Origin: Hyphomicrobiales bacterium
Lineage (GTDB): Bacteria; Pseudomonadota; Alphaproteobacteria; Rhizobiales; Aestuariivirgaceae
NCBI GenBank assembly: GCA_016792825.1
Contig: JAEUMI010000167.1
Span: 1 to 38,651 of the forward strand
Direction: 5' to 3'
DNA length: 38,651 bases
Part shown: one piece after another, positions 1 through 8,527 of the stretch
How positions within the stretch are numbered: the stretch's first letter is position 1
How the letters are laid out: every line of letters starts with the position of its first letter
Notes under the pieces: generated by a model
The model's input: the letters and a program-made list of their open reading frames with translations, nothing else
Told to the model about the DNA's origin: nothing
Database searches by the model: none
Made by a program: the position numbers and the translations under genes

Positions 1-141
1 CTGAATGCGGTCGAGCATCCCATCTATGATGTCTGGCTGATCAATTGCCGCGACCCCGCCGCTCCGCCACCCGCTGTTGAGGAAGTTCCCGATCTTTCAA
101 CCCTTCAGGAACAGATCGAAGAGGGCGAGCCCCTGGACTAA
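1..141 (+). CDS. DUF2155-family protein, C-terminal end (partial)
   Basis: Only the last 46 codons are present, in frame 1, ending in TAA at 139-141. The peptide begins [16 protein letters not shown], which resembles the conserved end of alphaproteobacterial DUF2155 proteins (a 'LEHPVYDVWVLDC'-type motif). A Pro- and Glu-rich tail ending in PLD follows. Such proteins are small, predicted to be exported and of unknown function. They are often found next to aat in this group, which agrees with the neighbour here. The stop overlaps the stop of aat on the opposite strand, so the two genes converge with no spacer. The 5' part, including any signal peptide, lies outside the window. The family call rests on one short motif plus gene context. 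Confidence 0.6.
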   Translation: MNAVEHPIYDVWLINCRDPAAPPPAVEEVPDLSTLQEQIEEGEPLD

Positions 142-785
142 CCCGATCCGGCCAGTTCGAGCACGCGCGCCGGATCATCATCCTGCGTGAACCGGTGGAA
201 GTCCGCCGGGGCGATGAGAGCCGAAGGCAACAGCTCCTTGTAATCAGCCTTCGAGATGACAATGGCGCCCAGCGTCTTGAGATGCGGATTCATGAACTGG
301 GCATCAAGCAGGCGGAAGCCGCCCGCATTCAGCCTGGCAACCAGATGCACCAGGGCCACCTTGCTGGCGTCGGTTTCCCGCGAAAACATGCTTTCGCCGA
401 AAAAAGCCGCACCAATCCTCACCCCGTAAAGCCCGCCAACCAGCTTGCCGTCGCGCCAGCATTCCACCGAGTGGCAGTGCCCCATTTTGTGGAGCTGGTT
501 GTAGAGAGTGCGAATGCGCGTGTTGATCCATGTGAGCTTGCGGGTTTTGGTTTTGGCGGCGCAACTGTCGATGACCTCGGAAAAAGCCGAATCAACGCGC
601 ACCTCGAAGGTTTGGCGGCGCACTTGCTTCCGCAGCGAATGCGAAACGCGCAAACCGCGCAGGGGAATGATCCCGCGCTCCTCCGGTTCAACCCAGTAAA
701 GCGCGCTGTCCTCGGCTGTTTCCGCCATCGGGAAAATCCCGACGGCATAGGCCTGCAGCAGAATTTTTGGTGTGATCGTCGTCAC
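138..785 (-). CDS. aat: Leucyl/phenylalanyl-tRNA-protein transferase
   Basis: The 215-residue product matches the Aat family in length. Aat moves Leu or Phe from aminoacyl-tRNA to the N-terminal Arg or Lys of proteins, marking them for ClpS/ClpAP degradation in the cytoplasm. Family landmarks run in order: an N-terminal [11 protein letters not shown] segment followed by [13 protein letters not shown], then the central HCHSVECW and [21 protein letters not shown], then [17 protein letters not shown]. The start is GTG at 783-785 and shares its G with the TAG stop of accC, so translation is probably coupled to accC. Placement after accBC is common in alphaproteobacteria. Confidence 0.95.
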   Translation of the reverse strand: MTTITPKILLQAYAVGIFPMAETAEDSALYWVEPEERGIIPLRGLRVSHSLRKQVRRQTFEVRVDSAFSEVIDSCAAKTKTRKLTWINTRIRTLYNQLHKMGHCHSVECWRDGKLVGGLYGVRIGAAFFGESMFSRETDASKVALVHLVARLNAGGFRLLDAQFMNPHLKTLGAIVISKADYKELLPSALIAPADFHRFTQDDDPARVLELAGSG

Positions 786-2128
786 TAGGCATCTCGCGTG
801 AGGTAGTTCTCCAGCCAGTGGATGTCATAGTGCCCGTCAATGATATCGGGTTCAGCCAACAAACGCTGGAACAGGGGAATGGTCGTTTCAACCCCTTCAA
901 TCACGAATTCTCCCATGGCCCGTTTCAAGCGCATCATGCATTCGGTGCGCGTCTTGCCGAAGACGATCAGCTTGCCGATGAGGCTGTCGTAATAGGGAGG
1001 AATGCGGTAGCCCGCATATAGGGCTGAATCAACCCGGACCCCGAGGCCGCCGGGAAAATGCACCGCATCCACACGCCCCGGCGAGGGCACGAAGGTTTTG
1101 GCGTTTTCCGCATTGATGCGGCATTCAATGGCATGACCCGCAAAGGTGATGTCGCTCTGGGCATATTGCAGTTTTGCCCCGCTGGCCACGCGGATCTGCT
1201 CCTGCACCAGGTCAAGGCCGGTGATCATTTCGGTCACCGGATGCTCGACCTGCAGCCGCGTGTTCATTTCAATGAAATAGAACTCGCCGTTCTCATAGAG
1301 GAATTCGATTGTGCCGACGCCCTCATAGGAAATGTCCGCCATGGCCTTGGCGACGCGCGCCCCGATTTCATCACGCTGGATCGAATTCAGGGCCGGCGAA
1401 TGGGCTTCTTCCCAGATTTTCTGGTGGCGGCGCTGCAGCGAGCAGTCGCGCTCGCCCAGATGCACCGCATTGCCTTGCCCGTCGCCCAGCACCTGGATTT
1501 CAATATGCCGCGGCAGCACCAGGTATTTCTCGATGTAGACTTCCTCATTGCCGAAGGCCGCCTTGGCCTCGGTCTGCGCCGTGCTCAGCGCATTTTCCAT
1601 TTCGGCGTCATTGCGGGCAACCTTCATGCCGCGCCCGCCGCCGCCGGCGGTGGCCTTGATGATGACCGGATAACCAATTTCGCGGGCAATGCGCAAGCCT
1701 TCGCTGACATCGGAAACGCCGCCATCGGAGCCCGGAACAACCGGAATGCCCAAAGCCTTGGCGGTGCGCTTGGCCTCGATCTTGTCGCCCATCGTCCGGA
1801 TGTTCTCAGCCGAAGGGCCGATGAATTTAATTCCGTGTTCGGTGAGGATTTCCGCGAATTTTGCGTTCTCGGAAAGAAAGCCGTAACCGGGATGAACCGC
1901 TTCGGCTCCGGTGATCTCGCAAGCCGACACGATCGCCGGGATATTGAGATAGCTGTCGCGCGCCGGCGGCGGCCCGATGCACACGCTTTCGTCCGCCAAT
2001 CGCACATGCATGGCATCTGCATCCGCCGTGGAGTGGACGGCAACCGTCTGGATGCCCAATTCGCGGCAGGCCCGCAGGACCCGAAGCGCTATCTCGCCGC
2101 GGTTGGCGATGAGAATCTTGTCAAACAT
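785..2128 (-). CDS. accC: Acetyl-CoA carboxylase, biotin carboxylase subunit
   Basis: This subunit carboxylates biotin on AccB using ATP and bicarbonate, the first half-reaction of malonyl-CoA synthesis. It has the family's usual length (447 residues). It begins with the canonical [20 protein letters not shown], has the Gly-rich ATP-grasp loop [12 protein letters not shown], and carries the conserved [16 protein letters not shown] and [11 protein letters not shown] segments. I chose the ATG at 2126-2128 because it gives the canonical N-terminus. A GTG directly before it (2129-2131) would add one Met and immediately follows the accB stop, giving TGA-GTG-ATG. It is co-transcribed with accB upstream and aat downstream. 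Confidence 0.97.
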   Translation of the reverse strand: MFDKILIANRGEIALRVLRACRELGIQTVAVHSTADADAMHVRLADESVCIGPPPARDSYLNIPAIVSACEITGAEAVHPGYGFLSENAKFAEILTEHGIKFIGPSAENIRTMGDKIEAKRTAKALGIPVVPGSDGGVSDVSEGLRIAREIGYPVIIKATAGGGGRGMKVARNDAEMENALSTAQTEAKAAFGNEEVYIEKYLVLPRHIEIQVLGDGQGNAVHLGERDCSLQRRHQKIWEEAHSPALNSIQRDEIGARVAKAMADISYEGVGTIEFLYENGEFYFIEMNTRLQVEHPVTEMITGLDLVQEQIRVASGAKLQYAQSDITFAGHAIECRINAENAKTFVPSPGRVDAVHFPGGLGVRVDSALYAGYRIPPYYDSLIGKLIVFGKTRTECMMRLKRAMGEFVIEGVETTIPLFQRLLAEPDIIDGHYDIHWLENYLTRDA

Positions 2129-2131
2129 CAC

Positions 2132-2626
2132 TCACTCGATCGTCACCAGCGCCGCGCCATACTCAACCGGATCGCCGTTATCAACGTGGATGCGGATGAC
2201 CTTGCCCGAGACCGGCGAAGGAATTTGGTTCATGGTTTTCATGGCTTCAATGATCAGCAGGGTCTGGCCCTGTTTGACCTGTGAGCCGATTTCTATGAAA
2301 TTAGGGTTGCCCGGGGCCGAGGCCATGTAGATCGTTCCCACCATGGGGGATTTTACCGTTCCCGCATGATCCGTGTCGGGAACCTTGGCAACGGGCGCCG
2401 ACAGCGCCTGTGACGGCGCGGGCGCATGATGCACCGGTGCGTGCTGCTGCACGGTTGCCGCCGCCGTTACCGTCCGCGACACGCGGACGCGCGAACCCTT
2501 TTGCTCCAATTCGATTTCAGAAAGCCCTGTTTCATTCAAGATGTCCGCGAGGGTCCGGATAAGATCCAGTTCCGGACTGGCGGACTTTGTCTGGCCACGC
2601 AATGGCGGCACTTTTTTCGGGGGCAT
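2132..2626 (-). CDS. accB: Acetyl-CoA carboxylase, biotin carboxyl carrier protein
   Basis: The 164-residue carrier presents biotin to AccC and to the carboxyltransferase. The N-terminal part (about 20-50) holds the helical region LIRTLADILNETGLSEIELEQ typical of AccB. A flexible Ala/Pro/His linker follows (about 55-85), then the biotinyl domain (about 88-164), with the biotin-accepting Lys near residue 130 in EAMKTMN and an SPMVGT strand before it. A Shine-Dalgarno-like AGAGG overlaps the aroQ stop just upstream, so aroQ, accB and accC are probably read as one operon. The first 17 residues are basic and variable. Confidence 0.97.
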   Translation of the reverse strand: MPPKKVPPLRGQTKSASPELDLIRTLADILNETGLSEIELEQKGSRVRVSRTVTAAATVQQHAPVHHAPAPSQALSAPVAKVPDTDHAGTVKSPMVGTIYMASAPGNPNFIEIGSQVKQGQTLLIIEAMKTMNQIPSPVSGKVIRIHVDNGDPVEYGAALVTIE

Positions 2627-2629
2627 TCT

Positions 2630-3079
2630 TTACCTCTTTCCGCTTGATTTCAGGATTTGCGCAATGCCGTCGAGGGCCAGTTCATAACTTTGTCCACCAA
2701 AGCCGCAAATAACCCCGTGGGCAACAGGAGAAATATAGCTGTGATGGCGAAACGGTTCGCGGGCGTAAACATTGGACAGGTGAACTTCTATGGTCGGGAT
2801 GTTCACCGCCTTCAGGGCGTCATGCAAGGCAACCGAGGTATGGGTATAGCCGGCTCCATTGATGATGATCCCGGAAGCCTTGCCTTGCGCCTCATGCACC
2901 CAGCCGATCAGTTCGCCTTCCGTATTGGTCTGCCTGAACACAACGTCTTGTCCAAGCGCCTTGGCCTTGGCGGCACAGCGCGCCTCCAGGTCAGCGATGG
3001 TTTCCTGGCCATAGACGGTGGGTTCGCGCAGGCCAAGCAGGTTCAGGTTGGGGCCGTTTAGGATGTAGATCGGTTTCAT
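2630..3079 (-). CDS. aroQ: 3-dehydroquinate dehydratase, type II
   Basis: The product dehydrates 3-dehydroquinate to 3-dehydroshikimate in the shikimate pathway. At 149 residues it matches the small dodecameric type II enzymes. It shows the N-terminal [19 protein letters not shown] with the catalytic Tyr, the [12 protein letters not shown] loop, [32 protein letters not shown] with the catalytic His, and a Gly-rich [15 protein letters not shown] end. A longer frame reaches 3127, but [11 protein letters not shown] at 3077-3079 is the family start and has an AGGG just upstream. Only 3 bases separate its stop from the accB start. Confidence 0.96.
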   Translation of the reverse strand: MKPIYILNGPNLNLLGLREPTVYGQETIADLEARCAAKAKALGQDVVFRQTNTEGELIGWVHEAQGKASGIIINGAGYTHTSVALHDALKAVNIPTIEVHLSNVYAREPFRHHSYISPVAHGVICGFGGQSYELALDGIAQILKSSGKR

Positions 3080-3151
3080 TGCCCTGCCATAAGAATCTGT
3101 GATGTGTAACGCGTTATAGGCGGTCAATGGCGGGCAGGGAAGCGCCCGGCA

Positions 3152-3910
3152 TCAGCAGAGTGAACAGCCGCCTTTCGCCCGGACATCGTTAATGGCGCTG
3201 ACCAGTTCGGCTTTGGGCAGGTAGCCGGGAACCAGCTTGTCATCAATAATGAAAGCCGGCGTGCCATTGATGGCAAGCGACTGGGCGAGGGTGCGGTTGC
3301 GCTCCAGCATGGCGGCCGTCTCCGGACTCTCCATGTCTTTTTTGAGCTGCGCCATGTCAAGGCCCTGCGCCGTTGCGAGTTCGTCGACTGTCTCTTTGGT
3401 GATTTTTCCTTCGTGGCTGAACATGGCCACATGCAGGTCCCAGTATTTGCCCTGCTTGCCGGCGGCTATGGCCGCCTGGGCCGCATAGTCCGAATCTCCG
3501 CCGAATATCGGGAATTCCTTCAGGACGAATCTCAGGTCCTTGTCGGACTCTATCAACGCCATGACTTCGGAAAAGCCCTTTTTGCACCAGCCGCAGTTGT
3601 AGTCGAAGAACTCGACCATCGTGACCTTGCCGTCGGGATTGCCGGCCACGAAATCCGTCCCGTCACGGAATATTTTGTCGGCATTGGCAACCAGGGCGCC
3701 TTTTCTTTGCTGGTCTTCAGCAAGCCGTTCCTGCTGCTCCAGAAGCTGGCCCATTTCCCTGAGAATGTCAGGATTTGCCAGAAGGTAATCCTTGATGATG
3801 GATTCCATTTCCTTGCGCTGGGCATCATTGAATTCGGCGGCATGGGCGCTGGCGCCGAGCCCCCACAGCAGCGTGGTCGCAAGCAATAGAGTCCTGACGG
3901 CAGCGTGCAT
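3152..3910 (-). CDS. DsbA-family periplasmic thiol-disulfide oxidoreductase
   Basis: The 252-residue protein starts with a hydrophobic signal peptide (MHAAVRTLLLATTLLWGLGASAHA, cleavage likely near residue 25). A helical segment rich in Gln and Glu follows (about 30-75) and resembles the oligomerisation arm of ScsC-type proteins. The thioredoxin/DsbA fold carries CGWC at about 106-109 and the cis-Pro loop GTPAF near residue 218. It probably oxidises or isomerises disulfides in exported proteins. The very C-terminus is CSLC, a second Cys pair. I preferred ATG 3908-3910 over the TTG two codons upstream because AAGGA lies six bases before it. It is a probable operon partner of the upstream M48 peptidase gene (43-49 bp spacing). 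Confidence 0.88.
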   Translation of the reverse strand: MHAAVRTLLLATTLLWGLGASAHAAEFNDAQRKEMESIIKDYLLANPDILREMGQLLEQQERLAEDQQRKGALVANADKIFRDGTDFVAGNPDGKVTMVEFFDYNCGWCKKGFSEVMALIESDKDLRFVLKEFPIFGGDSDYAAQAAIAAGKQGKYWDLHVAMFSHEGKITKETVDELATAQGLDMAQLKKDMESPETAAMLERNRTLAQSLAINGTPAFIIDDKLVPGYLPKAELVSAINDVRAKGGCSLC

Positions 3911-3959
3911 GTTCAATCCTTGTGTTTCCAGTCTATTTGCCTGAAAGGCAGGTTCCGGG

Positions 3960-5345
3960 TCAATTCCGTTCTTTGCTGGTGAAATTCAGAACGTCGTTGG
4001 CCTTCATCCATTCCGGCGAGCCGTGTTTGAATTGCCCGATGACGCGCTTGGCTTTTTCGGACGCCAGCGCCGTGTCGCCCTGCATCATGGCCATTTCGGC
4101 AGTTGCCAATTCGGCCCTGGGCAAGTCATTCAGATAGCCATAGGCAAGCGCGGAATACTTGTAGACATCAACTGAATCCCGCTCGGTTTTCTTGGCCAGC
4201 GTCAGGAGGTTCAGTGCTTGCTTGATATTTGCGCGATCTTCCGTGGCGATCAGGGCTTGCGCATAGAGGATCTGGATGAGGCCGCTGTTCGGCAACAGTT
4301 TGTTGGCCTGCCTGAGCGACGCAAGCGCCTTCGCCGGAGCGCCGCCTTCCAGCAGGGCCTGGCCCTTGAGCTCCCAGAAATAGGGGTTCTCCGGAATATC
4401 CCTTATGAGGCTGTCGATGATCGGGATGGCATTCTTGGTGTCGCCCTTGCGAAACATTGAAATCGACCGGGCATAGCGTGCCGGCAGGCTCTTGTCCGCT
4501 GAGGGATAGCGCTGGAAGACATATTGCGGCGACTGCATGAAGCCGGCCAGCTTGGCTTGCATCAGGTGATGGCGGAGCAGCAGTTGCGGCGCGTCGTCCT
4601 TATTGAAGAAGGCGGATTTTTTTGCTTCCAGCTCAAGGTTGCGAATTCTTTCCAGCGGCATGGGATGTGACAGCAGGTAAGGGTCGGCGTTTTCCAGCGA
4701 AGCCAGCGATTCATTGGCAAGTAACTGGAACAACGAGAGCATGCCCTGCGGAGACTGTTCCGTCGCCTTGAGGTATTTGAGTGCTGCCTGGTCGGCAGAT
4801 GATTCCATGCCGCGCTGGTAAGAGAGCAAACCCCGCTGGGCCATGCCTTGGGATCCAATCATGATTCCCTGTCCGGCCTGGGTCGCGCCTTTTTGCCCCG
4901 CGGCGGCGCCGCCCATGACGGCCGCCACGCCAACCAGCGTTCCGATAATTGACTGGACACTGGCGCGGTCGAGTTCAATGCCCAGGCGCGCCAAATGCCC
5001 GCCTGCGATATGGCCCGTCTCATGCGCCAGAACACCGATGATTTCGTTCGGAGTTTTGGTCCGCGTCAGCAGGCCCGTATGAATGAACATGCGCTGGCCG
5101 CCTGCGACGAAGGCATTGATCTTGTCATTGTTGATGATGTAGACGCGCACCGCCGCGGGGTTCAGCCCTGCCGCCTTGAAAATGGGCCGCGAGTAGAGCC
5201 GCAGCAGGCCTTCGATTTCCGCGTCGCGAATGAGCGGAAGCGACGGTCCACGCGGCTTTTTCTTAGTAGCTGCCATGCCAGAATCCGCGAGGCCCGAAAT
5301 GGCGAGCGCGAGGGCAAGGAAAACCGCTGTCAAATTGCGAATCAT
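3960..5345 (-). CDS. M48-family metallopeptidase with TPR-like tail (BepA-like)
   Basis: This 461-residue protein has an N-terminal signal sequence (hydrophobic to about residue 25). Its peptidase domain carries the zinc motif HETGH at 108-112 and the downstream ESSAD (181-185) typical of M48 ligand and support residues. A glycine-rich stretch (about 136-172) separates the two. From about residue 290 the sequence becomes helical repeats (ALLEGGAPAKALASLRQANKLLP and so on), consistent with TPR units. The architecture matches BepA/YfgC-like periplasmic proteases that monitor outer-membrane protein assembly. The DsbA-like gene follows, giving a two-gene envelope-folding unit. Substrates cannot be inferred. 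Confidence 0.9.
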   Translation of the reverse strand: MIRNLTAVFLALALAISGLADSGMAATKKKPRGPSLPLIRDAEIEGLLRLYSRPIFKAAGLNPAAVRVYIINNDKINAFVAGGQRMFIHTGLLTRTKTPNEIIGVLAHETGHIAGGHLARLGIELDRASVQSIIGTLVGVAAVMGGAAAGQKGATQAGQGIMIGSQGMAQRGLLSYQRGMESSADQAALKYLKATEQSPQGMLSLFQLLANESLASLENADPYLLSHPMPLERIRNLELEAKKSAFFNKDDAPQLLLRHHLMQAKLAGFMQSPQYVFQRYPSADKSLPARYARSISMFRKGDTKNAIPIIDSLIRDIPENPYFWELKGQALLEGGAPAKALASLRQANKLLPNSGLIQILYAQALIATEDRANIKQALNLLTLAKKTERDSVDVYKYSALAYGYLNDLPRAELATAEMAMMQGDTALASEKAKRVIGQFKHGSPEWMKANDVLNFTSKERN

Positions 5346-5439
5346 GGTTCACTCAACAGGTCGCATGCGGGTTGATTACCCGCCGCATTCAAGAGGGCTG
5401 TTTCTCTGTCAAATACGGCGAGTTTGAGGCTCCTGATCT

Positions 5440-7950
5440 TCAGCCGCGTTTGCTCCACCAGCCAGCCTTGGGTTTGGCCACTTCGGCTGCCGTCACTGTT
5501 GCCGCCGGCGGTTGCCACTTTCGCGGCTCAACCGGTTGGGCGATGATTTCCTGGATTGCGATGACCGGGGTCGGCTGACGTTCCGGTTGCGGAGCGCGTA
5601 TCTCTGCCGGGCTTTCCACATGGGCGTGGCCATTGCTTTCGCCTTCAGCGGCAGGGCGGCCATTCCGGTTGCGCCCGTTTCTGTTGCGTCCCCAGCGGTC
5701 GCGCCGGCGTGCAGGTCCGCGCTCGGAGCCCTCCTTCTCGCTGGAATCATCGGGCGCCGAACTCATTTCCGCTTCGTTGGGCGAAACGACATCATCGCCT
5801 GCGGAATCGTCTGCTTCAGCGGCTTGGCGCGGCGCATCGATGTTGCCATCTCCCTCGCCGGCAATTTTGTCCCGCGGCTCATCTTCACGGTCGCGTCCGC
5901 CGCGCCGGCCGCCCCGGCGGCCGCGCCGCCGCCGCCTGCCGCGCTGCGAGTCGGAGCCTTCTTCGCCATTTTCAGGTTCAGCAGCAGACTCGGCTTGAAC
6001 GTCTACACCCTCTTCCTCAGCCTCGACTTCGGCTTCGGTTTCCTCTTCCTCGGCGTCTTCCACGTAGGCATCGAGCTTCACGGGCACGAACTGGATCTTG
6101 CGTGCTGCAACGACCCGGTCACTGGCCCTCTCGATGACCGCCTGCGATCCCTTGACCTCGTCGCTTGGCACGATGAAGACGGAAATGCCGTAATTCTGTT
6201 CAATGGTCAGAAGATTGTCGCGCTTCTCGTTAAGCACATAGAAGGCCACTTCGCGCGTGCACTTCACCGTGAGATGCTCTGCCTTGCGGCTGATCAGGTG
6301 TTCCTCGATGGCGCGCAGCACTGAAAGCCCGCACGAGGAGATCGAACGGACAATGCCGCGTCCTTCGCAATGCGGGCAGGGCCGTGACGAACCTTCAAGC
6401 AGCCCCGGCCGAAGCCTTTGCCGCGACATTTCCATCAGGCCGAAATGGCTGATCCGGCCCACCTGGATGCGGGCCCGGTCATTTTTCAGGGCATCCTTCA
6501 GGCGCCGCTCCACCGCGCGGTTATTGCGGTTCTCTTCCATGTCGATGAAGTCTATGACCACAAGGCCGGCAAGATCGCGCAGCCGCAGCTGCCTGGCAAT
6601 TTCATCGCAGGCTTCCAGATTGGTCTTCAGCGCCGTGTCTTCAATATTGTGTTCGCGCGTTGCCTTGCCTGAGTTGATGTCGACCGAAACCAAGGCTTCC
6701 GTCTGGTTCATCACGATATAGCCGCCCGACGGCAGCGTAACCGTTGGCGAGTAGAGGGCGTCAAGCTGGGTTTCCGTCTGATGCTTGGAAAACAGCGGGC
6801 GCGTATCCTTGTAGAGTTTCACGTTCTTGGCATGCGATGGCATGAGCATCTTCATGAAGTCTTTGGCTTCGCGGTAGGCCGCTTCACCTTCAACAAACAC
6901 TTCGTCCACGTCCTTGGTATAGAGATCGCGGATCGAACGCTTGATCAGGCTGCCTTCCTCATAGACAAGGGCAGGGGCCGTTGAATGAAGCGTAAGGTCG
7001 CGCACATTTTCCCAAAGGCGCATGAGATAATCAAAGTCACGCTTGATTTCCGGACGGGTGCGTTGCGCCCCGGCGGTGCGGACAATCACCCCCATGCCCT
7101 GCGGGACTTCCACGTCACGGGCAACTTCCTTGAGGCGCCGGCGGTCGCCCGCGTCGGTGATCTTGCGGGAAATGCCGCCGCCGCGCGCTGTGTTCGGCAT
7201 GAGAACGCAATAGCGTCCTGCGAGCGAGAGATAGGTTGTGAGCGCCGCACCCTTGTTGCCGCGTTCCTCTTTGACCACCTGCACGAGGATGATCTGGCGG
7301 CGTTTGATGACTTCCTGGATCTTGTACTGGCGGCGCGGCGCCCGGCGCTGGCGTCTTGGCACTTCTTCCAGCGCGTCTTCCGCGCCGATGGATTCGACCT
7401 TCTGGCTTTCGGCGTCTTCTTCCACCGTCTCGACGCCGACCCCAACCTCGCCGATGGCCGGCGCTTCCTGCGCCTGCACGTCCGGCTCGGAAGAAGCCTC
7501 GTCGTCGACCGGGTGGCCTGCTTCGGCCTCTTCTACGTCTACAACCTCTGATGCAAGCTGCGGCTCTTCGGAAGCCTGCATGGCCTGCGCCTCGCCTGAT
7601 GGCTCGGGTTCATTAACTGTGTTATCATCGTCGTCACTATCGTCTTCGTGTTCCTCGGCATCGTCTTCCTCCTGCTCGCGCAACAGGGCCTGACGGTCGG
7701 CCACTGGAATTTGGTAGTAGTCGGGATGGATTTCCGAGAAGGCCAGGAAGCCGTGGCGGTTGCCGCCATATTCCACGAAGGCTGCCTGCAGTGACGGCTC
7801 GACCCGCGTCACCTTGGCCAGGTAGATGTTGCCTTTTAGCTGCTTGCGGGCAGCGCTTTCAAAGTCGAATTCCTCGATGCGGTTTCCGCGAACCACGACA
7901 ACGCGTGTTTCCTCGGCATGCGTGGCATCGACGAGCATTTTGCTGCCCAT
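5440..7950 (-). CDS. rne: Ribonuclease E
   Basis: The 836-residue endoribonuclease initiates mRNA decay and processes stable RNAs. The start MGSKMLVDATHAEETRVVVVRGNRIEEFDFE is the alphaproteobacterial form. A longer frame reaches 8061, but the ATG at 7948-7950 has AGAGGA upstream and matches the family. The S1 domain is split by a long acidic insert (about residues 95-200, runs of D and E). Catalytic Asp segments VSVDINSGKAT and VVIDFIDME follow, then the zinc-link CPHCEGRG. The C-terminal scaffold is Glu-rich, then Arg/Gly-rich (RGRRRRRGRRGGRRGG), and ends in WWSKRG as in other alphaproteobacteria. It is transcribed divergently from amiC behind a long leader. Confidence 0.97.
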   Translation of the reverse strand: MGSKMLVDATHAEETRVVVVRGNRIEEFDFESAARKQLKGNIYLAKVTRVEPSLQAAFVEYGGNRHGFLAFSEIHPDYYQIPVADRQALLREQEEDDAEEHEDDSDDDDNTVNEPEPSGEAQAMQASEEPQLASEVVDVEEAEAGHPVDDEASSEPDVQAQEAPAIGEVGVGVETVEEDAESQKVESIGAEDALEEVPRRQRRAPRRQYKIQEVIKRRQIILVQVVKEERGNKGAALTTYLSLAGRYCVLMPNTARGGGISRKITDAGDRRRLKEVARDVEVPQGMGVIVRTAGAQRTRPEIKRDFDYLMRLWENVRDLTLHSTAPALVYEEGSLIKRSIRDLYTKDVDEVFVEGEAAYREAKDFMKMLMPSHAKNVKLYKDTRPLFSKHQTETQLDALYSPTVTLPSGGYIVMNQTEALVSVDINSGKATREHNIEDTALKTNLEACDEIARQLRLRDLAGLVVIDFIDMEENRNNRAVERRLKDALKNDRARIQVGRISHFGLMEMSRQRLRPGLLEGSSRPCPHCEGRGIVRSISSCGLSVLRAIEEHLISRKAEHLTVKCTREVAFYVLNEKRDNLLTIEQNYGISVFIVPSDEVKGSQAVIERASDRVVAARKIQFVPVKLDAYVEDAEEEETEAEVEAEEEGVDVQAESAAEPENGEEGSDSQRGRRRRRGRRGGRRGGRDREDEPRDKIAGEGDGNIDAPRQAAEADDSAGDDVVSPNEAEMSSAPDDSSEKEGSERGPARRRDRWGRNRNGRNRNGRPAAEGESNGHAHVESPAEIRAPQPERQPTPVIAIQEIIAQPVEPRKWQPPAATVTAAEVAKPKAGWWSKRG

Positions 7951-8460
7951 GGTCTTGTATCCTCTGCGGCAGCTGGCGGTGAGGCTTCGAAGGTCCCATG
8001 TCCGGACTTGAGAAACCAGACGGCCCGACGGGCCAGCCTGCGCGAAATGGGCCAAATCCATGTCACGACGTTTTGCGATGCGAACGGCTCCCTGCTGGCT
8101 GTGTTTCCAGCGGCTGGAGGCGCAATCGAAAAGTCCTGGATCATGGCCCTCATTGATCTTTGCTCAAGCCACCATGGCCTGAACGGTTAAACTCATCGGC
8201 GTGCCCGGGCGGATGTCCTTTGCCCGGGAAGCCCACAAGGCCCCCGACTTGGGAACCTTACCTAGACGCGGCACGAAGGAGTGAACCAGCAGGTTCTCCG
8301 GACCTCTCTGCCGCGAAATTTTTGCTCTTGCAACCCAAACGATTGAATCGAGTCTGCCGAAGAGACCCCTTATCTTTAGGGAGAAGGGCCCCCAATTGCA
8401 AGGTCGCTCATCCCACCCAGCCAAATCTGCCCGCGGAAACCTTCGGTTAACCACGGCGCC
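7951..8460 (-). promoter_or_regulatory. Long gene-free rne leader with inverted repeats
   Basis: About 510 bases upstream of rne hold no convincing gene. Reading towards rne there are at least two inverted repeats. CCCGGGC (8204-8210) pairs with GCCCGGG (8222-8228) around an 11-base loop, and GGCCC (8022-8026) pairs with GGGCC (8030-8034) around GAC. RNase E genes in enterobacteria have a long structured 5' leader through which the enzyme limits its own mRNA. A similar role here is an inference from position and structure only. The amiC promoter must also lie in this stretch, but I could not fix a clear -35/-10 pair for either gene. Confidence 0.4.
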
Positions 8461-8527
8461 GCTAACCTTCCCGCGATTGGGCCAAAACACGATGATTGCA
8501 CCGCACAACGCACTGGAAAGGGGAAGA

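Noticed and set aside
1058-2284. A 408-codon open frame antisense to accC
   Set aside because: It is a shadow of the clear accC frame, rich in His, Asp and Arg with no domain pattern.
3080-3127. N-terminal extension of AroQ by 16 residues
   Set aside because: Type II dehydroquinases begin at the [11 protein letters not shown]-like segment. The extension lacks family support.
7951-8061. N-terminal extension of RNase E by 37 residues
   Set aside because: The extension is not family-like, whereas the ATG at 7950 has a ribosome site and the canonical N-terminus.
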